From NCBI GenBank assembly GCA_036924285.1, contig JAYKYS010000012.1, forward strand, positions 5,642,001 through 5,706,000: a stretch of 64,000 nucleotides of DNA, read 5' to 3'. The notes under the pieces were generated by a model. It was not told where the DNA came from. It saw nothing but the letters and a program-made list of their open reading frames with translations, and did no database searches. Source of the stretch: Asterella californica. Lineage: Eukaryota > Streptophyta > Marchantiopsida > Marchantiales > Aytoniaceae. A program made the translations under genes and the position numbers. Shown piece by piece: positions 22,809 to 32,653 of the stretch (position 1 is its first letter; each line of letters begins with the position of its first letter).

Positions 22809-23146
22809 TACCTTCTTGTAAATAGCAACCTCACACTCTGAAAATCCAACAAACCATGTTCAAAGAGCACTATCTCCATCAAGCGAGAGTACCTTCTCCT
22901 GCGCATCACCACAATCCCGCTCTATAGTGGAACTCAACGAAAATCCTTGAACTCTTCACTCACCCTTGGAAGCGGTTTCTCCCTCAGACGATCTCGATTG
23001 CGCTCGTGATTGGACGGTACAGTCAAGAATTGTATCACTCTTGTCCCATCTTGACTTCGGATCCTAGCATAAGCGGATCCGTCGTCCAGTACCTTTATTT
23101 CCATCCGAGTCGTTATGATGAAAAGTTGACCAAGAATGAGCGGGTG
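22809..23146 (-). pseudogene. Protease C-terminal and linker remnant of El2
   Basis: Matches El1 9478-9810 with frame breaks, including the segment that encodes DGSAYARIRSRDG in El1. At about 23147 the match stops and copy A begins on the opposite strand. Confidence 0.65.
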
Positions 23147-23830
23147 CGAGTGTCTTGTGTCTGTTGTGAGGTTAGATTGCGTGTAGGAAGCAGAAGACAG
23201 GTGAGACCAGTGAAAGGAAGCCTGGCTTCGAGAAGTCTTCCGAGAACGGTATTGAATCGGAAGCTGTCTCGGGAGTCTTCTCAGAGGCCACTGTCACCGC
23301 AGGAGCCCGCAACCATCTTCTGAACTTGTTACACACTCTACTTCTTGCAAATCTTGTATCTTCTGTTAGGAAGTAGGATGTAATGCAAGGTGCGTTGTCT
23401 TTTTAGGAATCCATGCGAGGCCTTGCTTAGTTAGGATTGTTTAGATATAGCTCGGAAGACGAGAGCTATTTAGGAAGCACTGTTAGAATCCCGGAGTAGC
23501 TGTCTTCTAGAAGACTAGATTCGTCTTCTGAAAGTGGAAGCTAGACTGTGAGAACTTGGGAAGGACTGAGCCTTCGGCTCACAATAAGTACGTGTGGTTT
23601 AGTGCAACAAAGTTTCAAGTATGTCGGTGCATCCTCGAGGGTTGGTGTTACCAGCAGCAGAACTGGCCGAGACCAAATCCTTCATCAAGGAGATGGGTCT
23701 CGACTTCTTTCGGTGAGATTGGAACCTCGTCGACCATGGTCTTCTGGAGCAGGTTTGGGCAGCCTTACCACCTCGCAACCGTGTACCTGCAAAGGTAGGA
23801 GTAGCTCGAGGAAGACCATCTTCCTAGACC

Positions 23831-24049
23831 GAGGATTGGTGGCACAGGGCCTTTCACAGACCAGAATCTGAGAACCGAGGTTGTTGGCTCGAGAAGAAGA
23901 TCTTACCCATGATCTCGGGTAAGTGGCATGTGCCTGGAAGCACAACTTGTCTCTTCCTGGAGGACAGGCAGGGAAAAAACGGCTGGAAGGTTGAATTTTA
24001 CCGGGAGTCGCAAAAGCATCTTCTAGCGAAGCTGTTCCTTCACAGGTGA
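23831..24049 (+). pseudogene. Gag-like N-terminal fragment of copy A
   Basis: A 72-codon frame with no ATG at its start and an in-frame TAG just upstream. It contains HVPGSTTCLFLEDRQGKN followed by GWKVEFYRES and LLAKLFLH, almost the same as fragment F residues 1-32. It then runs straight into the 3' noncoding region at 24047, so the rest of the protein was deleted. Confidence 0.65.
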
Positions 24050-24912
24050 CAGTTTAGTGTTAATTTAGTTAGGCGGCCATGTGGCAGAGTAGGAAGCGCA
24101 AGAACAGGAAGGGGAAACCGCTTGCATGTGGAGGGGCAACTTTTCTCTCCTTGGTGGTGGTTCTCTCTGTTTTCTGGTGGTAGATGTTTAATTAAGATCA
24201 CAGTGTAGGAATTCAGGAGCTGCACACGCATACACATTTTACGATGCAGACAGAGAGACACATTACAGACGCATACGCATCACTGTGAGTAGAGACACAT
24301 TACGCACAGTACACACTACATCCGATGTTAGAGACATTCGAATAGATTGGGATTATACCGGAAGGGTCTGCATGCTCGTTGCCAGCAGTGGTTCGAAGAT
24401 GTAGATGGAGGTAGTGGACAGTTTAGGAGCAAGGAACGGCATCCTCGTGTAGTCTTGTTGGCTAGACTGGTGTGTCGAGGAGTAGGAGCAGAAAGTAGGA
24501 GTGAGCTTCCCAATACCAATGTGCCTTCTTCTCAGGGAATGGATTGCTGATTTGAGTGCAGAAGCTTTGTCCGTGTCTTCTGGGTGGTGGATTTCCATGG
24601 ATTCACTCCCGATTGTGCATGAGAAGCGTTCTTCTTGAGTGGCGGTGACTGTCAGCAGTTGTGCAGATTCGCAGCTTGGCTCATCCAGTGGAGCACTTCG
24701 GATCTACGTACGGACGGTCTTATGGGTAAAGGGTCCCAGAAGACAGAGTAGTCGGAGCAGCGAGAGAAGAAGAAAGAAACCTTCTTCCCACAGCAGAAGA
24801 CGACATCCTCAAGTAGAAGACGGTGCAACTGTACGCACGTTTGTTGTCTTCCTCCCCGAACTATTACAAGCAGGGATGGCTTGTTAGTCAGGATCCGGAC
24901 TAGAAGCCTGTC

Positions 24913-24917
24913 AGAAT
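24913..24917. repeat. Target duplication of element B, left
   Basis: AGAAT precedes TGTGGTG at 24918; GGAAT follows ...CACTACA at 32654-32658. Four of five bases match, and the B copy of the same target sequence (inside B near 31998) reads GGAAT. Confidence 0.65.
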
Positions 24918-26891
24918 TGTGGTGCCCACAAATTACAGGATTCACGAATTTTTAAAATTTTTAAGATTAATAACTTGTTTGTATAACTGAAGAAGCGTTG
25001 TTACTTAAGATTACTGCTTCCTTAGAGGGAAGATGATCTTATGAGCTTTTTAATAAGAAGTTGACTTCTTCGGAAGACGACCGTCTTCCGGGAAGCGTCT
25101 TCTCAGTTGCGTCTTCGAAAGACGAGAAGACGGCGGAAGACATCTATCTTTCGGAAGACAGCGACCGCGAAGGCCTAACCACGAGTTTCCAAGTAAAAGA
25201 GTAGGTGTACCTACTAGGTAACACACATGTGGTAGGTAGGTCAGGAAACACACCTAGGGTCAAAACTCCTAATCTGCGGGGAAGATGCACAGGAAGCGCA
25301 TTAGCGCATTCCAACTTCTCGCAGCATAGCGCGCTTGAGAAGATCGATTTCCGAGAGTGAGCATCGAGAGAGGAAATCGAGTGAGGAAATCGAGTGAGGA
25401 AAGCGAGCGAGGTGAGGACCAGTTGGCAGCTAGACGAAGGGCGAGACCGAATTGCTGAAGCACGGAAGGCAGGGAGCGAAGGCGTTTTTGTGAGCTCCCG
25501 GGAAGCTGACATTGGAAGCAGCTGAGTGAAATCGGAGGTGGGTGGCTCGATCGATTGAGGCGTAGACTGGAGCTGACGACGGCGGCAGCTCAATGGGGTC
25601 GCATTAGGAGCTGTGGCCAGAGCCAGAAGCGCGCGGAAGGTCGAAGGCAACTCGGGAAGCAGAAGAAGACTGTAGAGGTTCTTCCCCACGTTCTTTCCCC
25701 TTCCCACTTCTTCTCGCTTTTGTTTGGTATCGCCCGCGCTTCCTCGGTTGGTTGCAGGCAGCCTGATCGATTACCCCCATCTCCATTTTTCCTATTGTGA
25801 CATTGGGTGCGGAAGCGCTGTCCAATTTCTGTTAGGCATCTTCCTACTTTTTCCTGAGTTCAATTCGAGCTTCCCTACACCTCGTCCCCAAATTGACGAT
25901 CCCAGTTATCAATTTCTCTATCCTACTACCTCTCTACCCCCGAAACCTGGAACAGAAGACACTTCAGAAGATGGGAACATCTTCGGAAGACGTTTCTGAA
26001 CTTAACTGTCTTCGGAAGACTGTCTTCGGAAGTCGACTATAACCAATTCATATCCAGAGTGGATTTGTGTTGCTTTTGTTTTAAGAGAGGCTTGGTACGA
26101 ATCCTGAGTGGTGTGGTGAGTTCTTTTGTTATTTCGAGAAGTTGGAAGTCGGGAACTAGGCCTGTGCCTCCCGGTCTTCCAAACTTCTCAACTCCACATC
26201 TTCCTAGAGAGACTAGAAGACTGAAAGACTGGCACAATGAGCGAGAAGACGTGAGGGTCCATCGGATCTCTTCTGTCCGACCCATAGCAGCCGTTTCTTC
26301 TTCTTCCCGAACTTAGAAGAGAGTCGTGAGAAGACTTGCTGCAGAATCTGGAGAGAATGATCGAGGGTCATGTCTTCCTACCAAGCAGCAAGCTTCTTCT
26401 GAGTGTGTATGAGAGGTGAGAAGTCAGAAGAACAGAGTGCAACTGTCTTGAGTCTGTTGTGAAGATAGATTGCGCGTAGGAAGAAGAAGACAAGTGAGAC
26501 CAGTGAAGGGAAGCTTGACTTCGGGAGGTCTTCCGAGAAAGACATTGAATCGGAAACTGTCCCGATTGTCTTCCCAGAGGTCACTGTCACCGCAGGAGCC
26601 GCAACCATCTTCCGAACCTGTTATGCACTTTAAGTTTCGTGAATCTTGTATCTTCTGATAGGAAGTAGGATGTAATGCAAGGTGGGTTGTCTTCTTGGTA
26701 ATCCATGCGAGGCCTTGCTTAGTTAGGATTGGTTAGATATAGCTCGGAAGACGAGCGCTACTTAGGAAGCATTGTTAGAATCTCAGAAGACGGAGTAGCT
26801 GTCTTCTGGAAGACTAGATTCGTCTTCTGAGAGTGGAAGCTATACTGTGAAGACTTAGGGAAGGACTGAGCCTTTGACTCACAACCAGTAC
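24918..26891 (+). other. Leader region of element B
   Basis: About 2 kb with no convincing gene. It opens with a hairpin (TTGTGG-TGC-CCACAA, 24917-24931). Near 25290-25420 it has an AGCGCG..GCTTGAGAA stretch and direct repeats GAGTGAGGAAATC, resembling the leader of element C near 28575-28640. GAAGAC or GTCTTC occurs seven times between 25070 and 25165. Open frames here (for example minus 25144-25707) arise from this repeat bias. Confidence 0.5.
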
Positions 26892-27776
26892 GTCACTTCT
26901 TCCAAGGAGTTAGCGCAGCTGAAGAAGAGCAACCAGGAGTTGCAGGCGCACTTACAGCAGCGTGACTAGGAGGTTCTGCGAGTACGGGATAAGCTCACCG
27001 CCCTTGCAGAAGAGAAAATGATGTGGAAGACTCTGCGGGAAGCCGTAGAAGCGCAGGTTACGGCCGAGAAGACTCAGAGAGAGGCAGCGGAGGCTCGTGC
27101 ACAGGAGATGCTAGCACAGTCGGTGGAAGCGCTTTGGAAGAAGTTCAACTTCACCTTGGCTAGAGGATGGGACAGCGAGTCCAAGACAATGTTGATGGAA
27201 TGCCGGGAGAGCATGTTCAGGTACTTAGATCGACAGATAGAAGGAGTGAAGACACTTTATGGTCTTCCCTCGCTTCCAACACCTCCAACCGCATCTTCCC
27301 ACGCTCTAGCACCATCGATTGGATCCGGAATGGAGAAGGAGGAGTTCTACCTCGCTGTGCACTTGGTAGTGACAGCGTTGGAAGCCGAGAAGACTCCGGA
27401 AGACACCTCGGAAGACAGGATATCTTCTGGAAGACAGGAAGACGAGCCGTCTTCCCAGGTATTCCGCGTGGAGGAAGCGACTTCCTCGGACCCCTATGAG
27501 GTCGCCATGGTCCCTAGTACCGCACCCGTGCCTCAGATGACCGAAGACGCACAACTCGACTCTGCTTCCCAGAAGACGCTTCTGTCTTCCGAAGCAGAAG
27601 CCGAAGCCGAGGAAGACGCAGCCGCAGCGACAACAGGACCAGCGAAGAGCGATGAGAGGGAAGCTATCTCAGTGACACCCGAGGTAAACGCAGGGCTTCT
27701 CAGCCCATCAGAAGCCGAACTAGTAGCTCTGATAGGAGCAGATCAGGTAGAGGTTGCCTCCGTGCAATCAGAATAG
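26892..27776 (+). pseudogene. Coiled-coil gag-like protein remnant of element B
   Basis: One frame of 295 codons broken by a single TAG at 26967-26969; the longest open piece starts at ATG 27018. Heptad-rich helix before and after the TAG (SKELAQLKKSNQELQ; then LTALAEEKMMWKTLREA and further), a segment around WKKFNFTLARGWDSESK, then an acidic, serine/proline-rich tail to TAG 27774-27776. The N-terminal helical domain seen in F and A is missing; upstream noncoding sequence joins directly at 26892. The internal TAG lies where element C also has a TAG in its coiled coil. GAAGAC is frequent throughout. Confidence 0.65.
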
Positions 27777-28289
27777 ATAGTAACTGAAGTGACACACTCC
27801 CAGTTTAGTAAGACCGAACATGCTATCTTAAGGGTGGCAGTTTTCCATGTAAAATTAGTTAGGATACCATGTGGCAGCATAGGTAGCGTAGGAGCAACAC
27901 GGTGGATGGCTAATTAGGAGGGGGAACCGCTTGCATGTGGGCTGGCAACCTCCTGTCAACGCCTCTCTCTCCCTGGTGGTCGTCTCCCCTGGTTCTCATG
28001 GCAGTGACATAAGTAGGATCGAAGAGTAGGAGATAGAGTTCTGTAGCTACTGCACACACATATCGATTCGATGGTGCAAGCAGACGAGACACATTCGAGA
28101 GGAGACACATGATAGACAGTTCTTCGCACACTACACCCGTTGTTGGAAACATACGAATAGTCTTGGAATACACAAGAGGGGTCTGCATGCTCGTACCAGC
28201 AGTGGTTCGAAGATGTAGATAGAGGTAGTGGACAGTCTAGGAACAAGGAACGGCATCCTCGTGCAGTCCTGTTGACTAGACTGGTGTGT
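27777..28289 (+). other. 3' region of element B, first part
   Basis: Noncoding; aligns with 24048-24470 of copy A. Contains CATGTGGCAG and AACCGCTTGCATGTGG blocks kept in both copies. Interrupted at 28289 by element C. Confidence 0.6.
28285..28289. repeat. Target duplication of element C, left
   Basis: TGTGT here and TGTGT at 31559-31563 flank element C exactly. Copy A shows the uninterrupted target (CTGGTGTGTCGAGG near 24470-24480) with one TGTGT, which proves the insertion. Confidence 0.9.
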
Positions 28290-28644
28290 TGTGAAGCCTT
28301 GGATTTTCACTTTGCTAAGAATTTTTTTATTTTTGATAAGTAAAACAATAGAATAGTTAGTATAGATGATAGATAAAATAGATTCAGTGTAGAATAGGAT
28401 TTCTATGCCGAAGAATGATGTTGAGTAGAAATACAGAAGTTATGACAGATATATCTTTGAGGAGATAACTTGGTTGTATTCTACGGACGAAGAGCTTTCC
28501 AGGGATACCTTACTTGCTAAGAATGGACATCGGACGACGAAGTTATGGCCTTGGAAAGAAGAACTAAAATGAGACAGGAGTTAGCGCAACTTCGCGCTTG
28601 AGAATCGAGAAGGACTTCGCACGTGAGGAGAGAAGAGGAAAAGC

Positions 28645-28650
28645 TATAAG
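28645..28650 (+). promoter_or_regulatory. Possible TATA box of element C
   Basis: GCTATAAGTAGG lies 240 bases before the first good ATG (28890). A second TATATAAG at about 30731 lies after the coding region, near the start of the 3' region. Neither is proven. Confidence 0.4.
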
Positions 28651-28889
28651 TAGGATCAAAAAAGCATTTCACTTTACTATTTCCAAATCGCGAGTTTACT
28701 GTAGCGCTCCGCAATTACCGATCGGAGGAGAGAGTGGACGAAGACTGTCTTCGGCGAAGTCTGAAATCTGAGGTTCGTAGTGATACAGTGGCAAAGTCCG
28801 AAGTCGGCGATTTCACGATTAGGTATCAACTTCACAGAAGAAGTGTCGTAAACGCAGAAGATCGACGGGACTTCGTATCTTCAACGAAG

Positions 28890-30206
28890 ATGACAGGAAT
28901 GCAGACGGCGAAGCGTCCGAAGTTGAAGACTATAGCGACGAAGTGGCCAGACTTCAGTCCGTATCGAGAACGACTCGAGGAGATGGGAATGACCTTCTTG
29001 CTGGAGAATTGGGGTGTGATATCTTCGGATCTGTTACAAGAGATACTCATTTGCAAGGGACATCCTTCGGAAGATCTTCGGGCAAGACCGAACAACTGGA
29101 CTCTGAGTCATTGGAACTTCGCCCTAGGAATCGATGACGCAGGAGTACCAGGTGACTTAATGTATGACAGTAGCTGTAAGCCGACTTCAGACGAAGTGAC
29201 GAAGTATGGCGAACTCTTCTCGAAGTCGCCGGTGGGATCGAACGGATTCAAAGTACACACCTACATCGATCCTTTCAAGAGGGATGTCGCGATCGCCCTC
29301 AACACCATCTTCAAACCACAACGTACTTCTTATCTGGCCAATTGGCAGATTAACTTCATCGAACAGATCTTCGGAGGCAAGAAGGCGTATTGGGCGAAGA
29401 TCTTCCACGACCATGTGCAGAAGCTCTTCAATACTTTCGACGAAGGTGGATCGACATACTTTGCAGCCTTCGCAGTATTCTTCTACAGGGGAATGAAGTT
29501 GCTGTCCCCAGAAGAAGAAGAGAAGTTCGACCGAAGGACGATCTCGGAAGATGAGTGGGTAAAGGAAGCTACTCCTCAGAGAGAAGAAGAAGTGACGACC
29601 CCAGTGACAACTTCGGCGGGACCTAGTACTCGGGCGAAGAGGAAGATTGAGGAACTTACACCAGGGGGCGCGACTTCAAGAAGAAAGAAGAAAACAAGAA
29701 GAACGACGATAACAACTTCGGACGAAGGAGTCGATGGCGCTCAATCACCAGCGAAGTCGTCTTTAGTCGAGATATTAGGAACCGTGAGACCGAGAGGAGA
29801 CCAAGGAGAGTCAAGTGTGCGCAGGGTACTCTCGAGGGAGCACACAATTGAGAGGGAAGTTCCAGAACTTCGGACTTCGTCTAAACCAGGAGAAGCGACA
29901 ACTTCGGCGGGACCGAGTGATTCCAATGTCGGGAGAGAATTGAAGATGTTCGAGCAGACTCTTGAATTTCTAAGTGGTACAGCGTTGCCACTCATGGCGC
30001 AGTTGGATCTTCAACGACATATCTATGAGAAGGAGACGAAGGAACCAATTTCATTGAGCGACTTTCTCGACGCTGTGCACTTCGGACGGTATGGATGGTT
30101 AAAGGAGAAGGATGCTCTAACGGCGAAGTTAGAAGAGACTTCGGCCGACGTTAAGAAGTATATGTCACAACGGGAGGCATTACTCATACAGCAGTCGACC
30201 GAGTAG
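28890..30206 (+). CDS. Gag-like protein of element C, helical domain and linker
   Basis: From ATG 28890, 438 residues; an in-frame extension to 28734 lacks an ATG before it. Residues about 1-75 form a basic-aromatic start (KWPDFSPYRERLEEM, WTLSHWNFALG); 100-210 are the domain shared with F (NGFKVHTY, YLANWQINFIEQIFGG, FAVFFYRGMKLLSPEEE); then a Lys/Arg-rich stretch (RRKKKTRR) that may be nuclear or nucleic-acid binding; then the start of a coiled coil (LMAQLDLQRHIYEKE, DALTAKLEE). No catalytic motif. I infer a capsid-like or DNA-binding role. Stops at TAG 30204-30206, after which the same frame stays open. CGAAG/CTTCG is extremely frequent. Confidence 0.7.
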   Translation: MTGMQTAKRPKLKTIATKWPDFSPYRERLEEMGMTFLLENWGVISSDLLQEILICKGHPSEDLRARPNNWTLSHWNFALGIDDAGVPGDLMYDSSCKPTSDEVTKYGELFSKSPVGSNGFKVHTYIDPFKRDVAIALNTIFKPQRTSYLANWQINFIEQIFGGKKAYWAKIFHDHVQKLFNTFDEGGSTYFAAFAVFFYRGMKLLSPEEEEKFDRRTISEDEWVKEATPQREEEVTTPVTTSAGPSTRAKRKIEELTPGGATSRRKKKTRRTTITTSDEGVDGAQSPAKSSLVEILGTVRPRGDQGESSVRRVLSREHTIEREVPELRTSSKPGEATTSAGPSDSNVGRELKMFEQTLEFLSGTALPLMAQLDLQRHIYEKETKEPISLSDFLDAVHFGRYGWLKEKDALTAKLEETSADVKKYMSQREALLIQQSTE

Positions 30207-30668
30207 ACACGATACTTGGATGAGATTCAAGAAGTACAGGCGAAGTTGAACCTTATGACTTCACGCTTTCACGATTTGAAGTCAGAGAGGGATGCCATGT
30301 TGGAACAGCTAGCGACGAAGGACAAACAGTTAGCAGCAAAGGATGAGGAGCTCTCGAAGTCAGAGAAAGCGAAGGAGATAGCAGAGACGAAGGCTGAAGA
30401 GCTTCGGACGAAGGTGGATGAGATTACGACAACATACTTCGCCACCGAACTCGACGCGACAAAGATTGAGCTACTCCAGCGACTTCGGACAGAGTTAACG
30501 ATAGCACCAGATCCTTCGATGAAGAGCAGAATAGTTAGACTAGCGGAGAGAATCATTAGAGATCTGAAGGAGCTTAGAGAGATGGTTAAGTTTACACTTT
30601 GCAGTATAGGACAGAAGTTACAGTTAGGTAGAGTAGATACTGCGGTTCCGCAAAGTGGGGAGTCGTGA
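30207..30668 (+). CDS. Coiled-coil extension of the element C protein after an in-frame TAG
   Basis: The frame of 28890-30206 continues without shift for 153 codons to TGA 30666-30668. It has no ATG near its start. The content is a near-perfect coiled coil: LDEIQEVQAKLNLMTS, then four repeats of a K-D/E heptad (QLATKDKQLAAKDEEL) and KSEKAKEIAETKAEEL. The continuity of heptads across the TAG suggests either a recent nonsense mutation or stop-codon readthrough; element B has a TAG at the equivalent place. Confidence 0.65.
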   Translation, partial: TRYLDEIQEVQAKLNLMTSRFHDLKSERDAMLEQLATKDKQLAAKDEELSKSEKAKEIAETKAEELRTKVDEITTTYFATELDATKIELLQRLRTELTIAPDPSMKSRIVRLAERIIRDLKELREMVKFTLCSIGQKLQLGRVDTAVPQSGES

Positions 30669-31558
30669 TCATGCGGTCTAGATGTAATCATCTTTTTGTG
30701 GAAATGAGATCCGTCATCTTAGGACGAAGGGCTATATAAGCGATGCGATTCTCAGTCATTTTACCTTTTCCATGTTTTTAGTTTTTGTTTCTTAATTTTT
30801 GATTGTGCAAGATTGCGGAGTGAGAGTGTGAATAAAGTGGGCGAAGGCAAATTTACCTACGAAGGACGTAGTTTGCTGTCGCAGGTGTAATTCTGATTGA
30901 CGAAGGCCTTTGTCATTTATCTTAAACGAAGAGACTTCAGTGGAGAATTTGACCGAAGATCACTTCGGCCAAAGTTGAAACAGTATACTTCGAAGGTGTT
31001 TGAACGAAGATCTGAGAACATATTAGTTACTGTGAAGTGGAAGAGCATAAGTTAAATTGTAAGAAGAGTTCAGAACATGGTGGCTTCGTCTTAAGTCTGC
31101 CTTCTTCAAATAAGTGGGATTCTTAAGAGTGAGGATTTAGTTGGAAGAACACTTCTTAGGAAGAGTAGGGACTTATTCCTTGGAACCTTGATGAGAAATC
31201 TGTATTCTTTTGTCTTTTCAGAAGAAGACTAGTAACATTTCAGCAGTATTTTGCTACCTCATTTACTCATACATCTGTCTTCTCGAATCTTTTATATGTT
31301 GTTGGAAAGGTCCCTGATCAAAGAACTATTTCATTGTTGTTTGTATTCGATTTATCAGGTTTGTACTTGGGTTTGGTTTCTTATCAGACTTAAACTCTCA
31401 TCCGGATATTATTCCATTTCGTGAGAATAACAGAAAACCATCTGAATTATGATTGTGACGTTGTAGTACTGTGTTTTATGTAATTGTTAACTGTATCTTC
31501 GTGGGAACGATCTTTAATTTACTATTTCCGATACTTTCTGTTTCTCTGGGTTGTTACA
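30669..31558 (+). other. 3' region of element C
   Basis: Noncoding, with TATATAAG near 30731, many CGAAG/CTTCG pentamers, and a motif TCGTGGGAACGATCTT near 31499 about 60 bases from the end. The last motif also occurs about 60 bases from the ends of A and B. The whole region reappears, reversed and diverged, at 39513-40440. Confidence 0.6.
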
Positions 31559-31563
31559 TGTGT

Positions 31564-32653
31564 CGAGGAGTAGACGCAGGAAGTAGAGGGAGTGAGCTTT
31601 CCAATGCCAATGTGACTTCTTCTCGGGTAATGGATTGTGGATTTGAGTGCAGAAGCTTTGTTCATGTCTTCTGGATGGTGGGTTCCTTGAATTCGCTCCC
31701 AATTGTGCATGAGAAGTGTTCTTCTTGAGTGGCGGTGACTGTCAACAGTTGTGGAAGTGTAGCTTGGCTCGTTCAGTAGAGCACTTGGGATCTACGTACG
31801 AACGGTCTTATGGGTAAGGGATCCCAGAAGACAGAGTAGTCAGAGCAGCGAAGTGAAGAAGAAAGAAGTCTTCTTCCCACAGCAGAAGACGACATCCTCG
31901 AGTAGAAGACGGTGCAACTGTACACATGTTTGTTGTCTTCCTCCCCAAACTATTACAAGCAGGGATGGCTTGTTAGTCAGGATCCGGACTAGAAGCCTGT
32001 CGGAATCTTTATTTCCTCTTTTCATCTTGTTTTCTCTTGTTTGGATTTCCTCTTCTTCCCCATCTTCTCTCATCTTCCCCATCTTCTTACCTTCTTCTAG
32101 TGAGTTTCCGAATCTTCTATTGAGCTTCTGTGAAGGTGAATGTCGTTGTAGTGCTACAGGAAGACCATTTCCGTAGGCAGAAGCCTGGGAAGGCTACAGG
32201 GGGCATACACCCTGTGATTAATCTAAACCGTTGGAACGTGAGTGCGAGAGTAAGGTGTAACAGCCGTGCTAGTCGACTTCTGCGAAGCAGGACATTCTTC
32301 TGGAGGTGTGAGAAGACGAGCTGAACCCCCAGAAGACGAGAATCGCTTCGGGAAGATGGTATCGAGAAGACCGGAAGAAGTGATCTGGAAGTAGGAAGAT
32401 CGTCTTCCCGAGATTCTCTGTGAATAGTTGTGTGATATTTTAATTAGTAGTTGTTTGTTTAGTTCCATAGCACCTTTTGGAGTGTCTGGAAGACGCGTGG
32501 TTTTGTGAGAAGACGGGATTCCTAGGCAAAACCCGTGTGTTTGTGTGTTTTAACAGATCTTAGAACTTAGAGCAGCGTTACTTGTGCAAATCCTCTGTGG
32601 GAACGATATCTTGTATACTAAATGGACAAAAGGAGTAATCTTGCGTCACTACA
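31564..32653 (+). other. 3' region of element B, second part
   Basis: Resumes B after element C. 31564-32000 matches 24480-24912 of copy A, and 32004-32653 matches the following 32654-33306. There is no gene. It is pyrimidine-rich (CTTCCCCATCTTCT repeats near 32057-32095) and carries GAAGAC sites. It ends ...GTCACTACA. Confidence 0.65.

Larger units (their letters stand above)
23147..24917 (+). mobile_element. Copy A, 5'-truncated gag-like element (left part)
   Basis: Homologous to element B: 23151-23545 matches 26440-26850, and 24048-24915 matches 27838-28289 plus 31564-32000. It lacks the B leader (24918-26435), so its 5' end is missing. B has inserted at 24917/24918, and A resumes at 32654-33306. 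A keeps an N-terminal coding piece that B has lost, and lacks the coiled coil that B keeps. Confidence 0.75.
28290..31558 (+). mobile_element. Element C, LTR-less gag-like element with 5-base duplication
   Basis: A complete 3269-base insertion: TGTGAAGCC at the left, GTTGTTACA at the right, perfect TGTGT duplications, and an empty-site copy in A. There are no long terminal repeats, either direct or inverted. It has a TATA-like TATAAG at 28645, one gag-like coding region (28890-30668) split by a TAG, and a 0.9-kb 3' region. The left end can fold (GTGAA..TTCAC, 28291-28310). A 5'-truncated copy of its last 0.9 kb lies at 39513-40440. It encodes no enzyme of its own, so it must be mobilised by another element. 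Confidence 0.8.
24918..32653 (+). mobile_element. Element B, LTR-less gag-like element
   Basis: Bounded by TGTGGTGCC at the left and GTCACTACA at the right, with AGAAT/GGAAT flanks, inside copy A. The ends form a weak inverted repeat (TGTGGTGCC against TGTAGTGAC on the other strand). No pair of long terminal direct repeats is visible, and no RT, integrase or transposase. Content: a leader with GAAGAC-rich sequence (24918-26891), a coiled-coil coding remnant (26892-27776) and a long 3' region, split by element C. The class is uncertain: LTR-derived non-autonomous element, or a DNA transposon of a type with TGT..ACA ends. Confidence 0.7.

Noticed and set aside
25144..25707. Minus-strand open frame of 187 codons
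   Set aside because: Serine/leucine-rich composition driven by the GAAGAC/GTCTTC word bias of the B leader; overlapping frames on both strands look alike, and no motif is present.
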